35,220 nucleotides of DNA from an uncultured Muribaculaceae bacterium (GCA_934590135.1 CAKTOT010000012.1:1-35220); one strand, 5' to 3'. Counted from the stretch's first letter, positions 16,144 to 24,859 are shown. Notes: a model not told the origin generated them from the letters alone. Translations and numbers: made by a program.

Positions 16144-16453
16144 GTGTAGGGGGTGGAGGAAGCGGTTGTATGGCGCGTAGACGGCGTCATCGGCAGTATC
16201 GACGGAATACATACGGCGTAACTTTGCGGTATCAGACACGATAAGGTGCGGTCTGTAAGCGGTCGAAGCCTATCTCATCCGAATATGAGGCGACGCACTG
16301 CCCATCATCATATCCGAAAGACACATAGGCCCGAAAGGCACGTACATATCCGAAAGAGTCAAATATGCCAAGGCGCGTAAATGCCTTTGCGCCCACACCT
16401 TACGTTATTTTTACGCCAATATCTTACACTTTACACCAACACCTTCATATACC
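16144..16453 (+). promoter_or_regulatory. Leader region of the terminase cassette with a -7 element and short repeats
   Basis: A consensus -7 box TAACTTTG lies at 16219-16226 but has no good -33 partner. If it is used, the leader of the cassette is about 220 bases. The leader contains two copies of CATATCCGAAAGA (about 16310 and 16347) with a related CCCGAAAGGCAC between them. No open frame and no strong hairpin are seen. Confidence 0.45.
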
Positions 16454-18865
16454 ATGACAATGCTTATCGAAAATCCGAAGAACTTGAGCAAGGCCGGAGC
16501 CTTGCAAGTCGTCCAATGTCACAATCTACGCCCGGCCGATAACCGCGGCGAGGTGCTATGCCCTACGGGCGTTCCACGCGTCGTTGTCTCGGGCGGATGG
16601 CGTCCGTTGGCGTGCGTAGATACGGCCGCAGGCAAGCGCCTGGCCTTACATCGCAACACCGAAATCGGCATAGTCACGCTCAATTCCGGCGACACCGGCA
16701 CGGCGGCCGTCACCTCCATAGGCAATACCGCCGTGGCGCCGTGGTGTGCAGTCTTCGATGACGGAGGCGAAAGCATGACGATAATGACCGCTGCCGGGGC
16801 GTATATCGCGCAATACATCGATAGTACTTGGGCGATAGGGCGCACAGACAGCAGCGTCCGCCCGGCCATCTCAATCACCGCCGAGAGTGCCGGGGACATC
16901 TCCGTGGCCCTACCCTCGCGCGTTCTGTCTCAGCAGTACACCTCCTCGATGCCGCTGTCCGCCGCCGACCGCAAGGCCCTGGCCGGAGACATCGGCCGCG
17001 CCTACGACGATGCCCTCGACAGCGCCCGCGCCGCCGGTGCCGCCATCGCTCCAAGCCTTGCCCGGTGTCGTATCCTTGATGCCGAGGGCAACACATTGTA
17101 CGCCACCCCGACGGTGTTGCTGACCTCCGGCGAGGCCGACCCCTTTGCCGCCGCCATATCCTACGACTGCGCCGACGGCAAGACCCTTGCAGCCAAGACC
17201 TTGACTGTACGCAGTTTTCGCGTGCGTGTCACCGTCGGCGCCGGCGCCGATACCCTATTGGCACAGCGCGCGGCACGCCTGGTGCTCGAGATGACTCCGC
17301 CAATGCCGCCGATAGACACTTCCGCCGTAGACGTGCGTGCATCCTTCGGGCGCACACCCGGCACCGAATATGTGCGCGTCAGCATCTGCGGCATCGCCGG
17401 AGTGGCAGCGACACGCCCGGCGGCCTCACGCCGCCATGTGGCCGAGGCGTTGGCCCGATTTGACGAAAGCGCACGTGCCATAGCCGCCGTCAGCCGTCCC
17501 CTGAGCCAAGGGCGATGGAGCCGGACCTTCGATATGGGAGACGGAACAGCCTGTCCCCCACCCCGAGCCGTCGCCGCAGCCCTACCCGGCGGTTTCGTGG
17601 CCGAGATGTGCGCCAAGGCCGCCGGTGCGACACTCTGGAGCGGCGTGCATGCCGTGCGTCCCGGGGCTTACAACCCGGCAATGTACGCCGCCGCGCTGGC
17701 CGACAAGGCCTGGAGCGGACGTGTGCGCGTATCATTTGCCGACGGACATCGTGATGTGGTGTGGCGCGGCAGCGGCACCACGGACGCGCCGATACGACTG
17801 TCACCGCTACTGGTATATCCGCATCCGAGTGCCGTCAAGATACAGGTAGACCTCGATATCGACGGCACTCACTACCGCCATACGGCCGATGCGGAAGCGG
17901 CCGGTGACGGCGCCTACGCCTTTGCCATCGACAGCAGCATGCAGCCCGTCACGCCTCAGAGTGCCGCCGACCCGGGCGATGACGCCACGGCCTCCGGAGA
18001 TGCCGTGGGCGCAGTCGTACGCGGCCTGACGGCGGCCACACGTCCGGGAATGTCAACGCCGTGCTGCACCCTGACCTTGCCGGCCGATGTACGCGTATTG
18101 ACAGCGGCACCATGTGCCGGCGGCGCATGGGACTACGGCCGTAGCCGTTTCTACTGCGGTAGCGGCGATGGCATACGTATGGTCACCGTCGCAAGCGATG
18201 CCACGTCCATGGCCGCGTCCTTGATCAGCAATTCCGTTCCCGTCGGGCCGCAGAGCATGTGTGCCGGAGATGATGCCGTATACGTTCTGTGCTACGGACA
18301 TATAGACATATTGCGCGGCACTCGCGTCGAGACCATCACCACCGATGTGCCGGTCGGAGGCTCTAAACTGCTATGGCTGCCGCGGCGACGCGAGTTGGCC
18401 GTCTTTGCCGCCGGTCAAAGCATCTATATTTACAGCAGTCGTCATGGTCTGGCTCGATACAGTGTGGACAATCCCGGCATTATCGCCACTCTCGGCGGCA
18501 CCGACAACGCCCTCGCCGCCACCGCCGAAGGCCGAATCCTGGACTACGACGACACGTCCGCACCGACCGGAAATACTGAAGTGCACTGGAGCGCACGCAC
18601 CCCCTTCGGTACACAGGCCACCCTGCGCACTCTGACATGGAACATCGATGCCGCCGATGTGGACGGCGACCTCACAGCCGAGCGTATGTACCTGTCGCCA
18701 CGCCATCTATGCATCTGCCGCACAAGCTACACCGGAGCCATGCGCACGCCGCTGACCGTGCATACCGCAGCACGCCGCATCACCTCGCTATGGCTGAGTA
18801 TCGAGGCCGGCGTCAGCGCCGATGCGCATATATCCGCGCCTACTTTTACGACCGTCAAGAACTAA
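16454..18865 (+). CDS. Large beta-rich phage-structural-like protein preceding terminase
   Basis: An 803-residue protein of unknown function without signal peptide or membrane segments. It is rich in Ala, Thr, Asp and short beta-strand patterns. The N-terminus (IENPKNLSKAGALQVVQC) is followed by repeated strand-turn units. A middle segment, RILDAEGNTLYATPTVLLTS, resembles fibronectin/Ig-like strands in phage tail or stabilisation proteins. The C-terminal third (residues about 560-720: WDYGRSRFYCGSGDGIRMV, DDAVYVLCYGHIDIL, LLWLPRRRELAVFAAGQSIYIYS) reads like beta-propeller blades. It ends with a domain like the LRTLTWN...-type terminal sandwich of such phage proteins. Only 20 bases separate it from the terminase gene, so the two are one operon. 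High-GC codon use resembles the neighbouring chromosome genes. The phage link comes mainly from the partner; the fold is inferred by eye. Confidence 0.7.
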   Translation: MTMLIENPKNLSKAGALQVVQCHNLRPADNRGEVLCPTGVPRVVVSGGWRPLACVDTAAGKRLALHRNTEIGIVTLNSGDTGTAAVTSIGNTAVAPWCAVFDDGGESMTIMTAAGAYIAQYIDSTWAIGRTDSSVRPAISITAESAGDISVALPSRVLSQQYTSSMPLSAADRKALAGDIGRAYDDALDSARAAGAAIAPSLARCRILDAEGNTLYATPTVLLTSGEADPFAAAISYDCADGKTLAAKTLTVRSFRVRVTVGAGADTLLAQRAARLVLEMTPPMPPIDTSAVDVRASFGRTPGTEYVRVSICGIAGVAATRPAASRRHVAEALARFDESARAIAAVSRPLSQGRWSRTFDMGDGTACPPPRAVAAALPGGFVAEMCAKAAGATLWSGVHAVRPGAYNPAMYAAALADKAWSGRVRVSFADGHRDVVWRGSGTTDAPIRLSPLLVYPHPSAVKIQVDLDIDGTHYRHTADAEAAGDGAYAFAIDSSMQPVTPQSAADPGDDATASGDAVGAVVRGLTAATRPGMSTPCCTLTLPADVRVLTAAPCAGGAWDYGRSRFYCGSGDGIRMVTVASDATSMAASLISNSVPVGPQSMCAGDDAVYVLCYGHIDILRGTRVETITTDVPVGGSKLLWLPRRRELAVFAAGQSIYIYSSRHGLARYSVDNPGIIATLGGTDNALAATAEGRILDYDDTSAPTGNTEVHWSARTPFGTQATLRTLTWNIDAADVDGDLTAERMYLSPRHLCICRTSYTGAMRTPLTVHTAARRITSLWLSIEAGVSADAHISAPTFTTVKN

Positions 18866-18885
18866 GATACGCCCCTGACAAGACG

Positions 18886-20784
18886 ATGGAAAACACCGAT
18901 TACAAAGCTATATTGGCCGAAGACCTGACACGCCGACAGCTACGTCTGCAGGCCGAAGACTTTGACCCACTAATAGGTCGCGGCAGTAGCGGCAGGCGCA
19001 AGCGCGTGGTAGCGCCCGCCGGCGCCATAGACGTCCGCGCCCGTCACGCATACGTCCCCTGCGAAATGGACGTTGCCTCTACCAAGACCTGCGCCGATGC
19101 TTGGGTCGATGCACGATGCCGCTGCGACTTCGAATTTTGGTGCGCCCGCTGCGTCACCATACGCCACAAGACCACGGGAATGCTCGAGCCTTTCATACTC
19201 AACCGTCCTCAAAGGCGCGTGGCCGCCATCCTCGAAGGCGACCGTCGTGCCGGCCGCCCGCTGCGTATGATTTTGCTCAAAGCCCGTCAATGGGGCGGCA
19301 GTACCTTGGTGCAAATATATATGGCCTGGATACAGATATGTCACCGTCGCGGATGGAATTCGCTGATAGCGGCACACGTCAAGGATACATCCAAGCTCAT
19401 CCTGGGAATGTACAGCCTTTTGGCCGAGCATTATCCCGAGGATTTGTGGCACGAGGACAAGCCCCTGCGCTTCCTGCCCTACGAGCGCAGCGCCAACACC
19501 CGGCACATAGCCGGACGCGACTGCTACGTGGTGGTCACCAGCGCCGAGAAGCCCGATGCCATGCGCGGCAGCGACGTCAAGATGGCCCACCTTTCCGAGA
19601 TGGCCTATTGGCCCGACACGACCAAGCGATCGCCCGTGGCGCTGATGTGCTCGGTATGCGGTACCATACCCATCGAGCCGCTGACGCTGGTCGTCATCGA
19701 ATCCACGGCCAACGGCACGGGCAATTACTTCTATCACGAGTGGCACCGGTGCGCCGGCGGACGAGGCGACAAACGCGCCGTCTTTGTGCCGTGGTACGAA
19801 ATCGGCATCTACCGCGACCGTAGGCCCTTGGACACCGAGGCTCAGGTGGCCGAACTATGGGAGTCGTTGACCGACGAGGAACGCAATCTCTGGCTCACGC
19901 CTCAGGGAGACAACGGCATCCGATTGTGCCTCGACCAAGTGGCATGGTATCACGCCAAAGCGCTCGAAATGCAGGACGCACAGGCTCTCAAAGCCGAGTA
20001 TCCGACTACGGCAGAAGAGGCCTTTCGCAACACCGGAGCCAATGTCTTTGACGTGCGATGGACCGAGCGTATGCGGCGGCGATGCCGACCGGCGCTGCGC
20101 ACCTGCACCGTTGATTGGCGTTCCGGAGTGTGGTCCGAAGACAGTCGCGGTGCCTTGCGCGTATGGGAAGATCCCGTTGCCGATTATTCGTACGTGGCAG
20201 CCGTCGATGTGGGCGGGCGCAGTGCCGGCGCCGATTACTCGGTGGTGACCATACTGCGACATACCGACGATGGCACACGCGTCTGCGCCCGGTGGCGCGG
20301 ACATATCGACCATGACCGATTGGCGTCCATAGCGATGCACTTGGCCAAGGCCTACAATTACGCCCTACTGGTAGTTGAGAGCAATACGCTGGAAAGCAGC
20401 GACAGCTTTCCCGTGCTCGAGCGTCTGGCACGTGACTACCCCGTATTGTATCGACGTCGTGCCATCGGCACCATAGACGATGCACCCGGACGGCGCGTGG
20501 GATTTCACACCAACCGCAACACCAAGCCTCTGGTGATAGACGCACTTGTAGCAGCCGTGCGCGACGGCACCCTTGACGAGCCGGACACCGAAGCCGTGGA
20601 CGAGTTGGCATCGTATATGCGCCGCGACGATGGCAGCTACGGAGCCGTGCGCGGTCGCCATGACGATATTCTGATGACCGATGCCCTGGCTCTGTACGTC
20701 CTCGAAAGCGAAAGCGGCGACACCGTGGACGATGCCTCCGCCGAGGACTTGCATAGAATGATGGGGCGACGCGACTACTTGTGA
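18886..20784 (+). CDS. Phage-type terminase large subunit, orphan
   Basis: This 632-residue protein has both modules of a DNA-packaging terminase. ATPase: adenine-region FILNRPQRR (103-111), Walker A KARQWGGST (132-140) in the non-GKT form common in TerL, Walker B-like MAHLSE (233-238) with catalytic Glu238, and coupling motif IESTANG (271-277). RNase H-fold nuclease: AAVDVGG (Asp441), Asp450 in AGADYS, LVVESN (Glu498), and GRHDD (Asp593/594), all acidic residues present. TerL cuts and pumps phage DNA into a prohead, yet no portal, capsid, small terminase, lysis or integrase gene is visible. I chose ATG 18886; the frame is open to 18637 but that part lies inside the upstream gene. Its stop overlaps the convergent sanA-like gene by 10 bases. 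Composition resembles host DNA, suggesting long residence. Confidence 0.88.
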   Translation: MENTDYKAILAEDLTRRQLRLQAEDFDPLIGRGSSGRRKRVVAPAGAIDVRARHAYVPCEMDVASTKTCADAWVDARCRCDFEFWCARCVTIRHKTTGMLEPFILNRPQRRVAAILEGDRRAGRPLRMILLKARQWGGSTLVQIYMAWIQICHRRGWNSLIAAHVKDTSKLILGMYSLLAEHYPEDLWHEDKPLRFLPYERSANTRHIAGRDCYVVVTSAEKPDAMRGSDVKMAHLSEMAYWPDTTKRSPVALMCSVCGTIPIEPLTLVVIESTANGTGNYFYHEWHRCAGGRGDKRAVFVPWYEIGIYRDRRPLDTEAQVAELWESLTDEERNLWLTPQGDNGIRLCLDQVAWYHAKALEMQDAQALKAEYPTTAEEAFRNTGANVFDVRWTERMRRRCRPALRTCTVDWRSGVWSEDSRGALRVWEDPVADYSYVAAVDVGGRSAGADYSVVTILRHTDDGTRVCARWRGHIDHDRLASIAMHLAKAYNYALLVVESNTLESSDSFPVLERLARDYPVLYRRRAIGTIDDAPGRRVGFHTNRNTKPLVIDALVAAVRDGTLDEPDTEAVDELASYMRRDDGSYGAVRGRHDDILMTDALALYVLESESGDTVDDASAEDLHRMMGRRDYL

Positions 20785-21446
20785 TCGGGTGCCGAAGCAA
20801 ACTGCGGCTCGGCGCCGAACCACAAGTCTATATACAGCTTTACGCGTGCCAGCGTTTCGCGCAGCGTATTGCGGATGATGTTGCCGCGCTCCGAGCTGTG
20901 TGCCGCATTGTATCCCACGGCATACAGGCCGTAATGATCGGCCTGCCAAATGGCACGCCGGTTATGGTATTCCTGCGAAATAAGCAGCACCGAGTCAAGG
21001 CCATAGACGCGTCGCGCCTTGGCCACGGAATATAATGTGCGCGTGCCCTCGTAGTCGAGTATGATGTGTGTCGAATCCACACCGGCGGCTATGAGGGCGC
21101 GTTGCATTTCATAAGGTTCATCGCATCCGTAGCGCACGGCATTGCCTTGGGCGTCGCGGCGATAGTCGCCGCCGGAGGCTATGATATACCGCACCTTTCG
21201 GGCATGATACAGCTCGGCAGCGGCCTTGATGCGGGTGTCAAAATTGATATTATGCGTACCGCGCGGCGTCACCGGCGAGGTGCCGAGCAACAGCCCGTAG
21301 CGCATAGCCGGCACTTGGCCGACGTTATCATAGACTCGCCCCGAGGCATTGGTGTCCACGGCCACCCAGCACGCGCCTATGGTCAGCAGAACCGCCGCTA
21401 CGGCAATGCCGACATATACGGCAATACGTTTAATCTTCTGAGACAC
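20775..21446 (-). CDS. SanA/YdcF-like DUF218 membrane protein
   Basis: A 223-residue protein with one N-terminal membrane segment (residues 8-28) and a DUF218 domain: RYGLLLGTSPVTPRG, NFDTRIKAAAELYHARKVRYIIASGGDYR, EPYEMQRALIAAGVDSTHIILDYEGTRTLYSVAKARRVYG, and LLISQEYHNRRAIWQA. This is the SanA subfamily (vancomycin high-temperature exclusion protein in E. coli), linked to envelope barrier function; the biochemical activity is not established. Its 3' end overlaps the terminase stop by 10 bases in convergent orientation. No clear -33/-7 promoter is seen upstream; the hairpin at 21508-21555 isolates it from the next operon. Confidence 0.92.
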   Translation of the reverse strand: MSQKIKRIAVYVGIAVAAVLLTIGACWVAVDTNASGRVYDNVGQVPAMRYGLLLGTSPVTPRGTHNINFDTRIKAAAELYHARKVRYIIASGGDYRRDAQGNAVRYGCDEPYEMQRALIAAGVDSTHIILDYEGTRTLYSVAKARRVYGLDSVLLISQEYHNRRAIWQADHYGLYAVGYNAAHSSERGNIIRNTLRETLARVKLYIDLWFGAEPQFASAPDHK

Positions 21447-21507
21447 CTTCGGATATAGGATTGATTTTTAGCGCATAAACAAACTAAGGACAAGTCAAAA
21501 ATGGCTA

Positions 21508-21555
21508 TCCTTTATTTTAGGACAGAATTGGTTGTTTCTGTCCCAAAATAAAGGA
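21508..21555 (-). terminator. Long 20-bp hairpin, terminator of the membrane operon or small inverted element
   Basis: Arms 21508-21527 and 21536-21555 pair over 20 bp with a single A-C mismatch and an eight-base loop (TTGGTTGT). It begins 10 bases past the stop of the DUF2569-like gene, and on the minus strand a T-run (TTTTT near 21497-21500) follows a few bases later. Confidence 0.7.
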
Positions 21556-21564
21556 CACGCAGGA

Positions 21565-22923
21565 TCATTTTGCTCTGAGTATGCTTTCGTACAGCTCACC
21601 AAACTCCTCGGGCGAGATCTCTATAGTAGCGGTATACTTGCCGTTTTCAGAAGTATAGACGTATCGTAGTCCGTATCCGGCAGTATTGATTACCGAAGTT
21701 AATTGGGCGGTTAAGACATCGGAGGCTAAATCATTGACTAAATCACGCTTGTTTTCTGATTTCATTGCAGCCCTGGCGTTATCCCATACGTATTTCTCCT
21801 CCGGCGCATAAGAAGAACTATATTTATACGTATACACCAGCCTGCCATCGTCAGTCGCTGCGGATAACATTGTAACATCAGAGTCCAAGTTATATGGGCA
21901 ACCCTCATTCTCCACTCTTGCAGAGGCTTTAAGCAACCGGACGCATAGCTCTTTCTCGTTCCCATCACGACACATCGAATCAAAATCCTCCGGAGTTAAT
22001 TCGATGGTTATATTTTTCATATTGGTAAAGCTTGACATTGTAAGTTTTAGTGATGCTCTTGCTGCCGCAAGAGTTTTGAGAATAGTCTTGTCGCTTGAGC
22101 ACATATATGAAGCCATAATATAATCTTTTGCCAACTTCTTATACCTCTTTGTGTCCTTGACGGGCAATGGCGTACTCACGCGCATCGATACTATATTGCT
22201 TTCTTCGCTGTAATCTACGCTATAAATTTCTGTGCAGTTCCGGGTCGTCGGGCATTGATTTTTCAGCTTCGCGATTTCGGACTTGAGCTTTTTTATGGCC
22301 TGTGGGTCGGGGGCATTTTCGGTGTATTCGATGGCGTCGGTCGTCCGGTAAGACTGAATGGCAATCACGAAAAATGGAATGACATAAGCCACGAGTATTG
22401 CGACCCAGTCCCAGACGAATGCACGGCGCATATTACGCGGAAAACGAGCCTCGATAGCGCTGCTTTTATAGAGAAAGTACAGCCAGGCGGCGGAGATGAC
22501 GGCGCTCAAGGCTGTGAAAGTGTTCAGGCCGCTGCCTACGGGCGTGACAAGAGCTCCGCGTAGCACCATAAAGGCATTGGTCAGTAGCGAGACCCATACA
22601 TACGTCTTGGCAAGGAACACCGCGTTGCGCATACGCTTGTACGCGGCCACGATGACATATACGGCGAAAGCCAGATTGATCCAGACGGCATAGCGGAAGA
22701 TTGGTGTAACGCCCGGTTCCTTAAGGCTGAGCAAGCTAAGGAAAGCGCCCAGTCCGATGCAAACGTACATATACAGCATCCAGCCCGAGATACTGTCATC
22801 CTCCACCGACTCGGGGTCGCGCTCGGCCAGCGGCGGGATAGTAAACAGATTGTCTGTGGTCTCGGCGGCTTCGCCCTGCGGTTCGGTCATCGGTTGTTCC
22901 GATTCGGGATTGTAATCTTTCAT
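21565..22923 (-). CDS. Membrane protein with DUF2569-like N-terminal half and a non-membrane C-terminal domain
   Basis: A 452-residue protein. A polar N-terminal tail (1-45) precedes GWMLYMYVCIGLGAFLSLLSL and three further hydrophobic segments to about residue 155, a pattern like DUF2569. A further membrane helix (about 168-190, WVAILVAYVIPFFVIAI) leads to a 250-residue soluble part with a short coiled coil (QAIKKLKSEIAKLKNQ) and a mixed alpha/beta region. The function is unknown. It is the last gene of a three-gene minus operon after the membrane protein at 23943 and the site-2-protease homologue (51-base gap), so a role in membrane proteolysis or stress signalling is a contextual guess. Base composition is slightly lower in GC than the surrounding genes. 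Confidence 0.75.
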   Translation of the reverse strand: MKDYNPESEQPMTEPQGEAAETTDNLFTIPPLAERDPESVEDDSISGWMLYMYVCIGLGAFLSLLSLKEPGVTPIFRYAVWINLAFAVYVIVAAYKRMRNAVFLAKTYVWVSLLTNAFMVLRGALVTPVGSGLNTFTALSAVISAAWLYFLYKSSAIEARFPRNMRRAFVWDWVAILVAYVIPFFVIAIQSYRTTDAIEYTENAPDPQAIKKLKSEIAKLKNQCPTTRNCTEIYSVDYSEESNIVSMRVSTPLPVKDTKRYKKLAKDYIMASYMCSSDKTILKTLAAARASLKLTMSSFTNMKNITIELTPEDFDSMCRDGNEKELCVRLLKASARVENEGCPYNLDSDVTMLSAATDDGRLVYTYKYSSSYAPEEKYVWDNARAAMKSENKRDLVNDLASDVLTAQLTSVINTAGYGLRYVYTSENGKYTATIEISPEEFGELYESILRAK

Positions 22924-22973
22924 AATGATTGTTGTTTATGTTTGGTTATTAGTGATTTATATATTATCAGCGT

Positions 22974-23879
22974 TCACGCTATCCACGAGATGACGAGGTA
23001 GACTATCCATAGAAAGACAAGAAGTCCGCCGACGATGTCGATGTTGCGACGAAGACGTTCCGAAGGGGCACGTCGCGTGACTATCTCGGCAAGATTGAGA
23101 AGCATGCGCGAGCCGTCCAGGCCCGGGATTGGTAGCGCATTGCCTACGGCCAAGATTATGGACAGAAGTCCCGTGAAGTACACTATGCCGTGCATCTTGC
23201 AGACAATCAACGGCGCTGCTTCAAAGCCGCCGCCCACGCCGAATATTGCCAACGGATGCGCCAAGAAAAATGACAGCGCGTCCCAGCATTGAGTCAAGCC
23301 ACCGCCAACGGCGGCAAGCAGATATGTCGGGTCGGAATTGTACATCCAAATGTAATTAGCTACGACAAAAGCCAGCAGTCCGAACAAGATATTGGCCATC
23401 ACGCCGCCGCTATGTACCAGCAGCCGCTGCCATGCGGGCTTGGAGCGAAGTTCCCACGGCAAAGGCTCGTGCCCGTCCACGCCGTAGCTGTCGGCCATGC
23501 GCACATACGCCATCACCGGCAGCCATCCGAGACCGAAGGCGGTATTACGCCACGATGTGGGCGAGACTTCGCCCTTGGGGCGCGGCAACGGGATGCGTAT
23601 CAAGCAACTGCTGCGTTGCTCGGTCGATGCAGAGACATTGTCGGCGACGGCATCACCTTCGTCATCGTCAGCATCGGTTTCACTATCTTTGTCGGGCGTA
23701 GCCTCGACATCGAGTATACACAGGCATCCTTGCTTGGGATAATAGCGCAACAACGCCGCTATAGGAGCCATAAATACCTGAAACGAATACACAAGCACGC
23801 CGAAAGCCTTGGCAAAGCAGAAGTGGCCGCACTCGTGTACTGCCAGACAGAAGCCAAGTATCAGAAGATATTCAAACAT
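22974..23879 (-). CDS. Site-2-protease (M50) family membrane metalloprotease homologue
   Basis: A 301-residue polytopic protein. HECGH at residues 15-19, in the first membrane helix (LAVHECGHFCFAKAFGV), is the zinc-binding HExxH motif of M50 intramembrane proteases. GGVMANILFG (about 159-168) corresponds to the GxxxN/P central motif. NALPIPGLDG (about 247-256) matches NPxPxPxLDG with the third zinc ligand Asp. A low-complexity acidic stretch (ATPDKDSETDADDDEGDAVA) is inserted after the first helices, where RseP has PDZ domains; no PDZ is visible. Catalytic residues look complete. The substrate is unknown; family members cut membrane-embedded anti-sigma factors or other single-pass proteins. 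Middle gene of the operon. Confidence 0.9.
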   Translation of the reverse strand: MFEYLLILGFCLAVHECGHFCFAKAFGVLVYSFQVFMAPIAALLRYYPKQGCLCILDVEATPDKDSETDADDDEGDAVADNVSASTEQRSSCLIRIPLPRPKGEVSPTSWRNTAFGLGWLPVMAYVRMADSYGVDGHEPLPWELRSKPAWQRLLVHSGGVMANILFGLLAFVVANYIWMYNSDPTYLLAAVGGGLTQCWDALSFFLAHPLAIFGVGGGFEAAPLIVCKMHGIVYFTGLLSIILAVGNALPIPGLDGSRMLLNLAEIVTRRAPSERLRRNIDIVGGLLVFLWIVYLVISWIA

Positions 23880-23942
23880 GAGTCTCTAAAGAATTCCGTA
23901 AGGTTAGATTTCTGAAAACAATTACACTAAGACCGCCCCGAG

Positions 23943-24392
23943 TTATTTCAGAGCTACATATCCGAAGGTGACGGCGTAAAACAATATCGTGACCCCGACA
24001 ATGCCCAATCCGACATAAAATAATATTCGGCCTATCTTGAATCTTCTTTCCTCGCATTTGACGCCGCCTCGAAGGCTATAGCCATAAAGCATCAGCAACC
24101 GAGCCGAGCATATCAGTGCCGCAGTCCACAGCAGCGGAATAAGGATATACATTACGATGCACATTGTGCCATAAGTTATGCCAAAAGTGTCAGACATGAC
24201 AGACGTGTACCGGATGCAGGCATCGTTTAATTGATCGAAATAATTGATTGCGTTATATATCATTTCAGTATGTACCGTATCGTTAGGAGGGATTACACTC
24301 TTTGAATATATACCGCAAAGGACGCAAACGTAAATGGTAAAACCGAAAAAAGTTTTCAGACAGCATCTGCGCCGTCCTTTCGATGCGCCCAT
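23943..24392 (-). CDS. Small membrane protein heading the site-2-protease operon
   Basis: 149 residues with three hydrophobic segments: about 13-32 (FFGFTIYVCVLCGIY), 76-100 (MCIVMYILIPLLWTAALICSARLL) and 121-147 (ILFYVGLGIVGVTILFYAVTFGYV). The loop between the first two segments (about 45 residues) has NDTVHTEMIYNAINYFDQ and probably lies outside. No family recognised. It sits 63 bases before the site-2-protease homologue and diverges from the lipoprotein gene at 24499; the 106-base divergent spacer lacks a clear consensus promoter on either strand. It could be a regulator or substrate of the protease, purely by position. Confidence 0.7.
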   Translation of the reverse strand: MGASKGRRRCCLKTFFGFTIYVCVLCGIYSKSVIPPNDTVHTEMIYNAINYFDQLNDACIRYTSVMSDTFGITYGTMCIVMYILIPLLWTAALICSARLLMLYGYSLRGGVKCEERRFKIGRILFYVGLGIVGVTILFYAVTFGYVALK

Positions 24393-24498
24393 ACGACTGA
24401 CATTGTCACGTTTGGCACATTATTTGTATCAATATATGGCGTGTCAGACAATGACACACAGACAAAACACGAAACAAACAACTAAAATACATACAATT

Positions 24499-24837
24499 AT
24501 GAAAAAGATGCTTTATGTAGCTGCCGTATTTGCAGCACTGAGTCTCGCCGCTTGCGGCAATGGTAAAACCGATAACGCTAACGATAGCACGGCAACCGAC
24601 AGCACAGCTGCCGTAGAGGCCGCTCCCGAAGCAGCCGCAGAGACTGCCGCCACCGTAGAGGACGTAGCCGCTACCACCGCCGAAGCAGCCACCGCAGCCG
24701 AGCAAGAAGCCTCCAACAAGGCTTCTGAAGCTATCAACGATGCCGCCGAAAAGGTTCAGAAAGCTTCCAAGGATGTCAAAGCCGTCAAGAACGCTGCCGA
24801 GAACCTGAAGAACGCCGCTGAGGCTTTTGGCAAATAA
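24499..24837 (+). CDS. Small alanine-rich lipoprotein
   Basis: A 112-residue protein. Signal peptide MKKMLYVAAVFAALSLAACG with lipobox Cys19, so the mature protein should be lipid-anchored. The rest is low-complexity Ala/Glu/Thr/Asp followed by a long amphipathic helix (EAINDAAEKVQKASKDVKAVKNAAENLKNAAEAFGK), which may be a coiled coil reminiscent of small outer-membrane lipoproteins. The function is unknown. I start at ATG 24499 because it gives the signal peptide; the frame is open to 24334 without sense. It is followed by a strong terminator, so it is probably monocistronic. Confidence 0.88.
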   Translation: MKKMLYVAAVFAALSLAACGNGKTDNANDSTATDSTAAVEAAPEAAAETAATVEDVAATTAEAATAAEQEASNKASEAINDAAEKVQKASKDVKAVKNAAENLKNAAEAFGK

Positions 24838-24859
24838 TGTCAGCAAGCACACACGCATA

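Noticed and set aside
16144..20784. Complete prophage
   Set aside because: Only TerL and one structural-like gene are present; flanks are host genes with no integrase, attachment-site duplication or tRNA target seen.
24393..24498. CATTGTC...GACAATG dyad between the divergent membrane and lipoprotein genes as an operator
   Set aside because: Only seven base pairs about 45 bases apart, with no promoter box to relate it to.
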